DNA from: Closterium sp. NIES-65
Lineage: Eukaryota; Streptophyta; Zygnematophyceae; Desmidiales; Closteriaceae
Direction of reading: 5' to 3'
NCBI GenBank assembly: GCA_948144175.1
Contig: CANXME010000532.1
Span: 2,417,001 to 2,481,000, forward strand
Length of the DNA stretch: 64,000 nt
The position numbers and the translations under genes are program-made. The notes below the pieces were generated by a model. The model did no database searches. It had not been told where the DNA came from and saw nothing but the letters and a program-made list of their open reading frames with translations. Positions 40,825 through 53,962 of the stretch are shown here, piece by piece. Position 1 is the first letter of the stretch. Every line of letters starts with the position of its first letter.

Positions 40825-43800
40825 TCAAGAGGAGAGCAAGTGAGGCAAGACAGGCACAAGACCCAGCTGGGTGCAAAAGCGCTGATGGTCACAAGGCGCG
40901 AGTGCCTTGGTGAACACATCAGCAGTGTTGGCCTCAGAGGCCACGTACGCAAGTCGCAACTGACCACGCTGCTGCAGCTCACGAGCAAGGAAGTAGCGGA
41001 GAGCAATGTGCTTCGTTCTGTGCTCCAAGCGCTGCTCTCGACACAAGGCCAGCATGGCCTTGTTGTCTACGTACAGCACTGGAGGAGAACGAGGCGGCTC
41101 TCCAAGGTCAGTCAGCAGGTAGGTGAGCCAACGAAGCTCCTGTGCAGCCATGGCCCCGGCGTAGATCTCAGCCTCACAACTGGAGCCGAGAACCGAAGAC
41201 GAGCGAGTAGACCGCCACGAGACAGAGCCGGAACCAAGGCTGAAGGTGTAACCCTGTGACGACCGCTGCGTAGCCTGGTCGTCAGCCCAAGAAGCGTCCG
41301 CGTGGCCGGTAAGGACCACTGGACTCCGCCCTCCAAGCACAAGCCCCATGCCCGACGTACTGCACAGGTAGCGCAATACCCTCTTCGCTGCAGCCATGTG
41401 CTCTGGTCTGTGTCTCCCAGGAGCAACATAGCGTGCAAGAATGCTCAGAGGATATGCAAGGTCAGGTCGTGTGCAGGTCATCAGGTACATGAGGCAGCCA
41501 ACAAGCTCTGCATACGGACCACTCGACTCTACGGACTCATCCGAAGGCAGATTTGAGAGTGAGTGGCGAGTAGGCAGAGGAGTGGCCTGAGGCGAGGAGT
41601 ACGTGAAGCCGAAGCGCTGAAGGACCTGCTGCACCATGTGTGACTGAGTCAAGGTAATGGTGCGGCGTGCTCTGTCCCGAGTGATCTGCAAGCCAAGGTA
41701 GCTGCGCAGTTCACCCAGGTCTGTGCACGTGTGTCTCTTCAGCAGTTCGGACTTCACGTAGGCGAGTCCAGCAGTGTCCGCTGTGGCAAAGACCAAGTCG
41801 TCGACGTACACGAGGATGTAGAACGGCGGCAGTGAAGTGTCGGTGCGCAGAAACAGCGACGGGTCAGCAGTAGAAGGAGCAAACCCAAGAGCCGCAAGCG
41901 TAGTCCTCAGTGTGTCGTGCCACTCACGCGGTGCCTGGCGGAGACCGTAGACTGGCCGTCGGAGGCTCCACTGGGTGCCAGGAGGGAAAGTCCCAGTGAA
42001 GCCAGGTGGACGGCGCAGCCAGATCTCCTCGTGCAGGCTACCCTGCAGGAACGCAGTGCTGAAGTCGAGAGAGTGAAGCTCGTAGTCGCGCTGAGCGGCT
42101 ATGTGCAGCAGCACCCGAAGAGTGGTCATCTTCGGGGTGGGAGAGAAGGTCTGAAAGTAGTCAACTCCCTGCCGCTGACTGAAGCCACGAGCAACGTACC
42201 GCGCCTTGAAGACAGGTGGAGAGCCCGGCGGCCGCTTCACCCGGAAGATCCACATGCCACTGACGATGTTCGCCCCAGGAGGGGGAACTGCGTCAACGTA
42301 GGTGCCTGTGGACTTCCAGGAAGCCATCTCTGCATCCATAGCTGCCTGCCACTGAGAGGAGTAGGGACCCTCTACGGCCTCCGCGTAAGAACGCGGAGTC
42401 GGGATGTCTAGTGCATCCGGATCTCCCTCAGGGGCAAGCAATACAGACGCGAGATGAGGTGAAGCAGCCGCTAGACACTGTAACTCCTCCTGTCTGTCCT
42501 CTAGGACGTCCGTGCCAAGAGCACACTCACCCCCGACGGACGGAGGACAGACAGACGCAGACTCAGCAACAAGACCAGCAGCGTAGTCGAGACGACAGCG
42601 AGCAGCAAAGTCAACGAGCTCAGCGACTAGAGCAGACGCAGCAGTGGACTCAAAAGAGGGGTCAGTGACGACAGTAGCAAGCAGACGCGTGACAGTAGGA
42701 CTGGCAGCGCGAAGAGAGTCCGACTCAGGGTCGGCAAGCGCAGGAAGAGAGGACTCAGGAGGCGAAGGCAAAGGGGCACGCAGAGGAGCAGTGGACGGAC
42801 GCAGAGACATCCGGTGCGTGCCAGGGACAGGAGGAGGACGCTGACGCGAACCGCGACCACTAGCGCGAGCAGCACGAACAGGCGACGCGGGACGAGACGC
42901 AGGCTCACGACGCTCAGCAAGACCTCCAGTAGGACCAGTGTAAGGAGAGGGAGCAGGCAGAGGAGAGGAAGGCTCCAACAGTGACTGCGACTGGACAGGC
43001 TGTGGACACTCTACCGAAGGAGAAAGACCAAGAACCTGCTGTAGGAGCGGAACGAAGTACGGTCGAGGCCGCGCGGCAGCTCCAGACTCAGCAGGGACAG
43101 CACCAGCACCCTCAGCGACAGCACCAGCGCCACCCACACCTCCAGCGGCAGGACCAACAGCAGTAGGCTCAGCACCAACGCCCTCAGCACCTCCAGCTCC
43201 AGGAGGACCCGCAGGTCCAGCAGCTCCGGGACCGGCAGCACCCGCACCCTCGACGGTCGAAGAAGCTCCAGCTCCAGCTCCAGCAGCACCTCCAGACTCA
43301 GCAGCACGCCTCCAGCGGCGAGCGTACCACTCGCGCAGCTCCTGTGGAGAGAGGGGCTCCCGGCGAGACGCAGCAGCAGGAGAAACCCCAGGCTCAGCAG
43401 CTCCAGACGCAGCAGGGACAGCACCAGCGCCCTCAGAGACAGCACCAGCGCCACCCACACCTCCAGCGGCAGGACCAACAGCAGCAGGCTCAGCACCAAC
43501 GCCCTCAGCAGCTCCAGCTCCAGGAGGACCCGCAGGTCCAATAGCTCCGGGACCGGCAGCACCCGCACCCTCGACGGTCGAAGAAGCTCCAGCTCCAGCT
43601 CCAGCAGCACCTCCAGACTCAGCAGCACGCCTCCAGCGGCGAGCGAACCACTCGCGCAGCTCCTGTGGAGAGAGGGGCTCCCGGCGAGACGCAGCAGCAG
43701 GAGAAACCCCAGGCTCAGCAGCTCCAGACGCAGCACCCCCAGGCTCAGCAGCTCCCGACCCAGCACCCCCAGACCCATCACCTCCAGGCACAGCACCCCC

Positions 43801-46140
43801 CTGCTCAGCACCCCCAGGCTCCGCACTCTCCGCAGTAGCACCCGCAGGCCCAGTACCCCCAGCAGTAGCACCCCCAGGCTCAGCACCCCCGCGCACAGCA
43901 CCCCCAGAGTCAGCACCCCCAGGCTCAGCACCCGCAGCAGCACCAGAGTCACCTGTAACCTCGACCGGGTCAACGGCGTCTACCTGGGACACACCTGAGG
44001 GGGCAGGAACCTGAGGGGGGAGGGGGTCTACCGGGGGGGGAACCGGTACAAGGAAGTCCGGGGGAGGGGGGAGGGAAGGAGTGCGGTAGGGGAAGAGACG
44101 GTAGAAGGGGACTGACTCGTCGAACGTGACGTCCTGGGAGGACAGAACACGACGAGAGGAGGGGTGGTAAAACTGCCACCCTGGGGCGTCAGTGGGGAAG
44201 CCAAGGAAGACACAGGGAGCAGCACGAGGGGACAGCTTGTCCGCAGACAAGTCGCGGACAAACGCCCGAGATCCCCAGACACGGAACACAGACGCATCGC
44301 CAACCTTCCCTGTCCACAGCAAGGCTGGGGACATCGCAGGCCGAGAGACCCGGGGGTGAAGGTTGAGCTGATGCGCCGCGTACCTCACCGCAAACGGCCA
44401 CAGAAAATGGGGGGCAGCCGCATGCATCATGGACGTACGAGCGACATCCATGACCATGCCAATGCGGCGCTCAGCAATCCCATTTTGTTGTGGTGAGTCC
44501 GGAAGCGTGAAGGACTGGCGGATGCCTCGCGCACGACAGTAGGCACGCAGAAGGCCAGAGGAGAACTCTCCGCCTCTGTCCGAGTGCAGACGCAGAACAG
44601 GAAAGTCCGAGCCGAAGCTCTTCCTGAGCCGGAGACGAGCCTCGCGGATCCAGTCGATCAGCACCTCAGTGACCTCACCCTTGCTGCGCAAGGGGAGGAC
44701 TGTGGTGTAACGCGAGTAGTCGTCAACCACCAACAGGAAGTAGCGCTCGTAATCCTGCCCACGGACGGGGGCTGGGCCCCACACATCCATGTGAAGCGTC
44801 TGCAGGGGAGCCTCTGTCGGGGGGAAGTGGGAGGAGTGAGGAGTAGCCCGGAGGCGACCCTCGACACAGGGGACACAGGAAGGTCCTGGCCCGGAGGGGA
44901 GAGGAGGGAGAGACTGGGGAAGACCAGAGACAAGGACACGGGAAGCCATGCTCCGAAGACGGGGCAAGGAGGGGTGGCCAAGACGGTGGTGCCACAGGAG
45001 AGTCTCGTGAGACAGGAGGCGACAAGTACAGGGGGCAGACTCAGGACCAGACCTGGACGCAGCAGCAAACACCTGACCCGACGCTGCTACCTGACCGGAC
45101 GCGGGGACAGGAGGAGACTCAGTGGTCAGGGTGTAGAGGCTCGACCCCGGCCGACGCGAGAACGTGGCCAGGTGCCGGCCTGTGCGTGCGTCCGTGCAGT
45201 GGGTCACCCGCTGACTCGCAGGAGTGAACTGGTGAACCCCCGCATCCTGTAGGTCTGCACCACTCACCAAGTTCGTCGAGAACGAGGGGAGGTACAGGCC
45301 AGAAAGGGTGCCCGAGGGGGCAGCCGGACACGGGAGGACAGTGGAGAAGTGAGCGAGGACAGGACCCCCAGAGGGGTCAGCCAGGGAGACTGCAACCGGC
45401 CGACCAAGCGGCGTGAGTGTGGTGCGGTCCCGAAAGAAGGAGCGAGAAGCCCCAGAGTCAAGTGTAAAGGTGAGGGAGGCCGAAGCCAACGCGGTACCTG
45501 AGAGCGCAGCCTCACCCGCACCTGAGGAAGCAGACTCACTAGCACCTAGAGCAGCAGCCGCACCTGTACCTGGAGCAGGAGACTCACTAGCACCCAGAGC
45601 AGCAGCCTCACCAGTAGCTAGAGCAGCAGGTCCTATACCTGGGTCAGGCGGGACGCACAGGTGACCTGCACGGTTAGCACTAGTAGGCAATGCATACATG
45701 GCAGTGAGAATAGCATCATAGTCAAGAGCATATATATCTACCCTCTGCCTAAGCAACTCCACCCAGTCGGGAAGCTCAGCCTCGTCGCCAAACACGGTAC
45801 GCCAGGCGTCGCTCAGACGGGCGAAGCAGCGGGACGGTGTATGACTACGTGTCCCACAAGGCTGACCAGTCCGAGTACCAGTGCGAATCACGTAAGAGCA
45901 GCGAACAGCACTGAGAGACCCTCCACTCTGAGCGTACCACTCACGAAGCTGGCGAGGCGTGAGAGACACGCGAGAAGGTCGCGGGAGCTGCATCTGGCTG
46001 CCACCACGAGTAGAAGCAGCAGGAGTGGTAGTAGGAGTAGCGTCGCCACCCCTACAGCCCCAACCAGCGTACCACTCACGCAGCTGCTGCGGCGTGAGGG
46101 ACTCACGCCGGCGTCGCTGGGGCTGCATTTGGCTCCGCAA
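40825..46140 (-). CDS. Copia C2 pol polyprotein
   Basis: An uninterrupted frame of 1,771 codons. It opens with two copies of an LTPxQLREWYA motif, then the Cys/His cluster CSYVIRTG...C...H...C, protease TLDSGASRSFF, the HHCC region, integrase (HSDRGGEF), a Gly/Ala/Pro/Glu-rich linker with a tandem duplication of about 110 residues containing REPLSPQELREW, RT with YVDD, and RNase H. All catalytic motifs that I can check are present. The start codon is uncertain, because the family's normal gag start is missing. It would need gag in trans. Confidence 0.9.
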   Translation of the reverse strand: MRSQMQPQRRRRESLTPQQLREWYAGWGCRGGDATPTTTPAASTRGGSQMQLPRPSRVSLTPRQLREWYAQSGGSLSAVRCSYVIRTGTRTGQPCGTRSHTPSRCFARLSDAWRTVFGDEAELPDWVELLRQRVDIYALDYDAILTAMYALPTSANRAGHLCVPPDPGIGPAALATGEAAALGASESPAPGTGAAAALGASESASSGAGEAALSGTALASASLTFTLDSGASRSFFRDRTTLTPLGRPVAVSLADPSGGPVLAHFSTVLPCPAAPSGTLSGLYLPSFSTNLVSGADLQDAGVHQFTPASQRVTHCTDARTGRHLATFSRRPGSSLYTLTTESPPVPASGQVAASGQVFAAASRSGPESAPCTCRLLSHETLLWHHRLGHPSLPRLRSMASRVLVSGLPQSLPPLPSGPGPSCVPCVEGRLRATPHSSHFPPTEAPLQTLHMDVWGPAPVRGQDYERYFLLVVDDYSRYTTVLPLRSKGEVTEVLIDWIREARLRLRKSFGSDFPVLRLHSDRGGEFSSGLLRAYCRARGIRQSFTLPDSPQQNGIAERRIGMVMDVARTSMMHAAAPHFLWPFAVRYAAHQLNLHPRVSRPAMSPALLWTGKVGDASVFRVWGSRAFVRDLSADKLSPRAAPCVFLGFPTDAPGWQFYHPSSRRVLSSQDVTFDESVPFYRLFPYRTPSLPPPPDFLVPVPPPVDPLPPQVPAPSGVSQVDAVDPVEVTGDSGAAAGAEPGGADSGGAVRGGAEPGGATAGGTGPAGATAESAEPGGAEQGGAVPGGDGSGGAGSGAAEPGGAASGAAEPGVSPAAASRREPLSPQELREWFARRWRRAAESGGAAGAGAGASSTVEGAGAAGPGAIGPAGPPGAGAAEGVGAEPAAVGPAAGGVGGAGAVSEGAGAVPAASGAAEPGVSPAAASRREPLSPQELREWYARRWRRAAESGGAAGAGAGASSTVEGAGAAGPGAAGPAGPPGAGGAEGVGAEPTAVGPAAGGVGGAGAVAEGAGAVPAESGAAARPRPYFVPLLQQVLGLSPSVECPQPVQSQSLLEPSSPLPAPSPYTGPTGGLAERREPASRPASPVRAARASGRGSRQRPPPVPGTHRMSLRPSTAPLRAPLPSPPESSLPALADPESDSLRAASPTVTRLLATVVTDPSFESTAASALVAELVDFAARCRLDYAAGLVAESASVCPPSVGGECALGTDVLEDRQEELQCLAAASPHLASVLLAPEGDPDALDIPTPRSYAEAVEGPYSSQWQAAMDAEMASWKSTGTYVDAVPPPGANIVSGMWIFRVKRPPGSPPVFKARYVARGFSQRQGVDYFQTFSPTPKMTTLRVLLHIAAQRDYELHSLDFSTAFLQGSLHEEIWLRRPPGFTGTFPPGTQWSLRRPVYGLRQAPREWHDTLRTTLAALGFAPSTADPSLFLRTDTSLPPFYILVYVDDLVFATADTAGLAYVKSELLKRHTCTDLGELRSYLGLQITRDRARRTITLTQSHMVQQVLQRFGFTYSSPQATPLPTRHSLSNLPSDESVESSGPYAELVGCLMYLMTCTRPDLAYPLSILARYVAPGRHRPEHMAAAKRVLRYLCSTSGMGLVLGGRSPVVLTGHADASWADDQATQRSSQGYTFSLGSGSVSWRSTRSSSVLGSSCEAEIYAGAMAAQELRWLTYLLTDLGEPPRSPPVLYVDNKAMLALCREQRLEHRTKHIALRYFLARELQQRGQLRLAYVASEANTADVFTKALAPCDHQRFCTQLGLVPVLPHLLSS

Positions 46141-46149
46141 GTAGAAGCA

Positions 46150-47352
46150 GGAGCAGGACTAGCAGCAGGGAGGCAGGCAGCCAGGCAAGCCAAAAGGCAG
46201 GCAAGCAGGCGACGCGCAGCGTGCTAGCAGGGCAAGAGCTCACCAGTGGTGGGAAGAGTAGGTTCGGCGACTCAGCGGCTCGGCAGCTCGGCGGCTCGGC
46301 GGCTCGGGCGACTCGGGCGGCTCGGCGGCAAGGCGGCTCAGCAGCAACTGCAGCTCAGTAGCTCGGTGACTCGGCGGCTTGGCGGCAGGGCGGCTCGGCA
46401 GCAACTGCAGCTCAGCAGCTCAGCGACCCGGCGGCTCGGCGGCAGGGCGGCTCGGCTGTGGGGCGGCTCGGCTGCTGCAGTGGGAGATGAAGGAGGAGGA
46501 GAAGCAGGGGAGGCCACACACCTGCCACCCCTCTGCAGCGGCCCCCTCAGGTCGCCTCGACAGGCGACGGGAAAAGGGGGGGTGGGTGGTGGGGGGTCGG
46601 TAGGTGCAGCGGCGGGGCCAGCAGGTGCAGTTGCGGGGCCGGTAGAAGGGGACGGCAGGAGCCGTCAGGAGGGGACGGCGAGGCCGTCAGGAAGGGACGG
46701 CGGGGCCGTCAGGAGGTGACCGGGCCGCGACGGGGGCAGGCGGCGGGGCCGCGTAAGGGCCTGGGCGGGGCCGCGACAGAGCCGTCGGCGGGGCCGCGTG
46801 AAAGCCGGGGCGTGGCCGCGTAGAAGCCGGGGCGGGGCCGCGCGAGAGCAGGCGGCGGGGCCGCGAAGGAGCCGGGGCGGGGCCGCGTGAGAGCAGGCGG
46901 CGGAGCCGCGTAAGGGCCTGGGCGGGGCCGCGACAAAGCCGTCGGCGGGGCCGCGTGAAAGCCGGGGCGGGGCCGCGTAGAAGCCGGGGCGTGGCCGCGC
47001 GAGAGCAGGCGGCGGGGCCGCGTGAGAGCAGGCGGCGGAGCCGCGTAAGGGCCTGGGCGGGGCCGCGACAAAGCCGTCGGCGGGGCCGCGTGAAAGCCGG
47101 GGCGGGGCCGCGTAGAAGCCGGGGCGGGGCCGCGCGAGAGCAGGCGGCGGGGCCGCGAAGGAGCCGGGGCGGGGCCGCGTGAGAGCAGGCGGCGGGGCCG
47201 CGACAGAGAGGGCGGCGGGGCCGCGTCAGTGAAGGCGGCGGGGCCGCAGGGGAAATGGCGACCCGAGGGGTTGCTAAAAAAAAGATCGCGCCTCGGGGGG
47301 CGCTTCGGTGGGCCCAAAAAAAACGGTCCGTAGAAGGACCCGCTCTATACCA
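46150..47352 (-). other. GC-rich repeat leader of copia C2
   Basis: Three arms of a tandem array of about 130 bp made from GCGGGGCCGCG plus AGAAGCCGGGGCG units (46730-47230), then GCTCGGCGGC-like repeats (46260-46480). No gag frame. Confidence 0.85.
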
Positions 47353-47485
47353 TATGAGAATAAGCGAACAGGAATGAATGAACTAGCAATGAAAATGAGT
47401 ACAAGTAGGAAACCCTAGAATTGTGTACCCCCTATAGGCTAACCCACTGTAGCCTACACAAGCATAACATATATTATGTTTGACA
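47353..47485 (-). repeat. 5' LTR of copia C2
   Basis: 133 bp. It starts TATGAG where the other LTR has TGTGAG, so the terminal dinucleotide is mutated. Confidence 0.92.
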
Positions 47486-48543
47486 ATATGTCCGGCTTCA
47501 GCCCTCCGACGTAACGGTCCACCCGCTCCGCCTCGTGCATGTAGCCGACCTGTTCGCAAAGTGCGAGAAAACCGCTGGTGTAGTCTTGAACCGACCCGAG
47601 CTGGCGCCAAGTGCGCAGTTTCTGACGCGCCGAAATCGAAGCCGCGATCGGCTCAAAACGCGCCCGAAGCCCTGCGCACCACGCATCCCACGTGCTGTAT
47701 TGGGCTGTTTCGCAGAACGAACTCCAGGTGACAGCTGGACCCGAGGGCCCTTCCTCGTGCGACGGTGGCTCGTAGGCGCGTGGCGACGTCACGATGACTC
47801 GCCACCAGTCCATGGCGGGGCCCCTGAGTAGTGAAACCGCATACCGAATCTTGGCGGCGTCCGACTCGACGTAGTTGGCGTCGAAAAACACATTCATCGT
47901 GAAGACCCACGATTAAACTGTCGGGCCGCCGCGTTGGCTTGGGTCGAAGCAGGGCGGGCGTTGCGGCTTGAGTGGCATTGGGGCCATCATGGCGTTTTCA
48001 CCACTTGTCGTCGCAAACTCCACGTGCCGACGGGCTTCTCGGGGCTCCCGTGGGCTTAGCGTGCTCCTGTTCCCTCCCATGCCGGGCATCGGTTGGGCTG
48101 CGCCGTCACTGGCTGCGCCTGAGCGCTGTCCCGTGCTGTTGTGTTGCGTTGGTGTGCCGGATGAAATGATAATCGGCTCCTCCGAATGTACAGAGACATT
48201 GGTTGGTGCGTGGGATGTTGTCGGAGCATTCACCGTTGACTGTTGACGAGCGGAGTCACGTTCCGCCGTGAGTGTCGCGATTTCAAGCGCCGAATCCTCC
48301 AATTGTCGCACGAGACGATCGAGTTGCTCCTGCGTCAACGTGGCGAGATTGAGGTCGGCCATGGCGGGGGTGTCGGGCAAGCTCAGCGAGAGCCTCGGTC
48401 GTGGCCGTGCGTGCTTGCGAGAGAGCACTTCGAGCGGCGGTGCTGTGTCGCTGAGAGACGTCTACCCCCCCCAAAAATTGAGATAGTGGGAAGCGAAGGT
48501 GTGGATGCGGTCCGAGATGAGATCGTAGGCTCTGAATACCAAG

Positions 48544-48885
48544 TGTTACGTGTGCAATTGAGTGAACGAACGAAAATTGCACTATCGAAGCAAAAGTACA
48601 ATGAGCGAAGGCATGAGCGAAGGATTATATAGCGAAACAATAGTGGTAACGGTAATGGACTGTGGTTGTCGCGCGTCGAGCCTGAGACTGAGGCTGGGAA
48701 AATGTCGAAGCGTAGGCCCGGAGCGCGGGTTACCAGCCGAGCCGTGAGGTCGGGATGCGATGTGCGAAAAAGGCGGGGTGATGAATGATGCGATGGTCGC
48801 GAGTGGTAACGGTGCTGACTGAGGTGCTACAGTGACGTACGCGCTGGGCAGGGACGCGAAGTAAGGAAAAGGGAATTTCCTTACA
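48544..48885 (-). repeat. 5' LTR of the chromovirus
   Basis: 342 bp, TG...CA ends. Followed on the plus strand by the GTATG duplication and, 130 bp further, by tRNA-Trp. Confidence 0.93.
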
Positions 48886-49015
48886 GTATGCAAGGTTGTG
48901 GCTCAATCGGGCTTCGTACGATCTTCAGAGGTTTATTATTCACAAGCCAGAATGGTTGGGTAGGGTTATGCGCAACGATGACTCTACAAAGTGTGGGCCA
49001 ACAAAACTCAGGCAT

Positions 49016-49087
49016 TGAACCTGACGTGAATCGAACACGCAACCTTCTGATCTGGAGTCAGACGCGCTACCATTGCGCCACAGATCC
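49016..49087 (-). tRNA. tRNA-Trp (anticodon CCA)
   Basis: A 72-nt cloverleaf closely resembling land-plant tRNA-Trp: acceptor GGATCTG with CAGGTTC, D arm GGCGCAATGGTAGCGC, anticodon loop CTCCAGA, and T arm with GTTCGATTC. A run of four T on the minus strand (49006-49003) lies 9 nt downstream as a Pol III terminator. It is 184 bp beyond the DIM1 stop and 130 bp from the chromovirus LTR. Confidence 0.95.
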
Positions 49088-49270
49088 ATGTCAGCCTGTC
49101 ACAAAGACAATTATCATAACGAGCTTTCAACTCGTACATGGCAAAAACCCAATGTTGGCCGTCACAGTTAGTTTGCCTTGGGTGGAATCCTTTAATTGCT
49201 TATTCCATTGCACTTTTCACATGCGTTTACAGGTTTTCAAACACTCCCTAGCGAATGATGTTTGTCAAAA

Positions 49271-52724
<3,454 letters not shown>

Positions 52725-53090
52725 TCGCGCTGCAGTGGCCAAGTCGAACGGTTCGGTGATTGGTTCGGTAGAAGCAGGCCCGGTGCTGCGCAGCGACGAG
52801 AGAAGATTGGGAGACGCGACGTGGAACGGGCGGCTGGCGAAAGAAAGTACAGATTCGCAGAGCGATTTTGCTAGCGATCGTTTGCGAAAGTTGGTGGCGA
52901 AGGTTGATGCGGATGGAGACTCGAATGCTCCTCGAATTAACTCGGACGGCAGGGCACGAGATGATGCTCCTCCAGGTACTAGCGCCGAGGCCCAAGGTGC
53001 AAGCGCAGGAAACGCAGCTAATGGGTGATGCTTTCTCGTGATTGCGCGATTTCTTGCTGCTCGTGCTGCTGTTGCTGCACTGGGAAGCAT
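52725..53090 (-). other. In-frame N-terminal extension of DIM1 (possible presequence)
   Basis: 122 codons without a stop, in frame with DIM1 and starting [20 protein letters not shown]. It is rich in Arg, Ala and Ser and poor in acidic residues near the start, as mitochondrial or plastid presequences are. Use of this start would give about 487 aa. Confidence 0.5.
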
Positions 53091-53617
53091 ATCGCGGGTT
53101 TCAGGTTTGAGAGGGGTTTTGCCAAGGACTAGGGTTTGATGCTCTGGGCAAGGGTTGCAATCAAAGGAGTGTTTACAACGTGAAACCGAGCTGACTACCT
53201 AAATTCACGCTCATGTCAATTCCACCTAGTGAACAGAAAAATAAGACAACTAGACGCTAATAGAAGCCCCCCCCTCCACCTCAAACAATTATATATATAA
53301 GGCTCCAAATACTGCACCATGTTATATTTTTTTTCAGACTAAAAATTCCATTTTCATTGTGATTGAGACATACAAACGCACGCAAAACCTCGGTAATAAT
53401 ATCGTAACATGTGTCCTGCGTTACCATAGTTACAGACTATCCCCCATTTTTTCAACATCCGTGCATCCATCATGTATGGGGCCCTATACCAGATAGCCCC
53501 ACCCTCAGCCTGAACGTCGTCCTCCTCCTTGTCCACCAAATCAACATCCACCCCTCCCCTCCATGGAAGGCATCGCACGGAGCATAACGACGCGGGGTCG
53601 TAAGTTCGTTGCAACGC

Positions 53618-53749
53618 TGAGAAGAATTGAACGAGAATGATTTGACTATGAACGAAGTGAGTACAAATAGGAAACCCTAATTGGGTTGTACCCCCTATGG
53701 GATACCCCACTATAGCGTACACAAATAAGTAAGCTATAATGTTCTGACA
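53618..53749 (-). repeat. 3' LTR of copia C3
   Basis: 132 bp, ending TCTGACA. Confidence 0.92.
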
Positions 53750-53962
53750 CACCCCCATAGGCAAAGTGGGGGAGAGCAAGGGGTCACAAGACCAGTCAAG
53801 CAAAGCAAGGCAAAGCTCAGGGTGGATCACAAAGTCACCACACATTCCGAGCACAAGTTCAAGGGCCAGAAGGCCAGTTTACATGCAAGATCACATATAT
53901 AGATATACAAGAGTCTAAGCAAGCAAGAACAAGAGTATATATATGTGAAAGTACAAACAAGG

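Larger units (their letters stand above)
40486..47485 (-). mobile_element. Ty1/copia element C2, without gag
   Basis: LTRs of 133 bp (40486-40618 and 47353-47485) differ at three visible positions. The target duplication ATATG is perfect (40481-40485 and 47486-47490). The internal start TGGTATAGAGC, the PPT-like ATGGGGGTG, and the sequence after the 3' LTR match copia C1. The leader of about 1.2 kb at 46150-47352 is of the GCGGGGCCGCG type. The region that should encode gag (MATPS... to the Gly-rich tail) is absent. Confidence 0.93.
40179..48362 (-). pseudogene. Chromovirus gag, interrupted
   Basis: The start is probably MADLNLATLTQEQLDRL at 48362; an in-frame ATG lies upstream at 48428. The body contains FDANYVESDAAKIRYAVSLL and WRQLGSVQDYTSGFLAL, typical of gypsy gag. 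The distal part, beyond C2, has the CCHC knuckle CFTCNRPGHRKSEC and ends at TAG 40179-40181. It is broken by copia C2 within the gag core and by an in-frame TAA at 47913-47915 just before SWVFTMNVFF. The TAA may be a point mutation that postdates insertion, since pol is intact. Confidence 0.88.
36319..48885 (-). mobile_element. Ty3/gypsy chromovirus with a nested copia element
   Basis: LTRs of 342 bp (36319-36660 and 48544-48885), TGTTACG...CCTTACA, differ at one visible position. The target duplication GTATG lies at 36314-36318 and 48886-48890. The minus-strand purine tract GGGGAGGGGGGGG borders the 3' LTR. After the 5' LTR the sequence CTTGGTATTCAGAGCC resembles an initiator-Met PBS with one extra base. 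Gag and pol are in different frames, with an overlap at 40179-40287. Copia element C2 sits in gag (40486-47485). Without it the element is about 5.6 kb. Confidence 0.95.
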
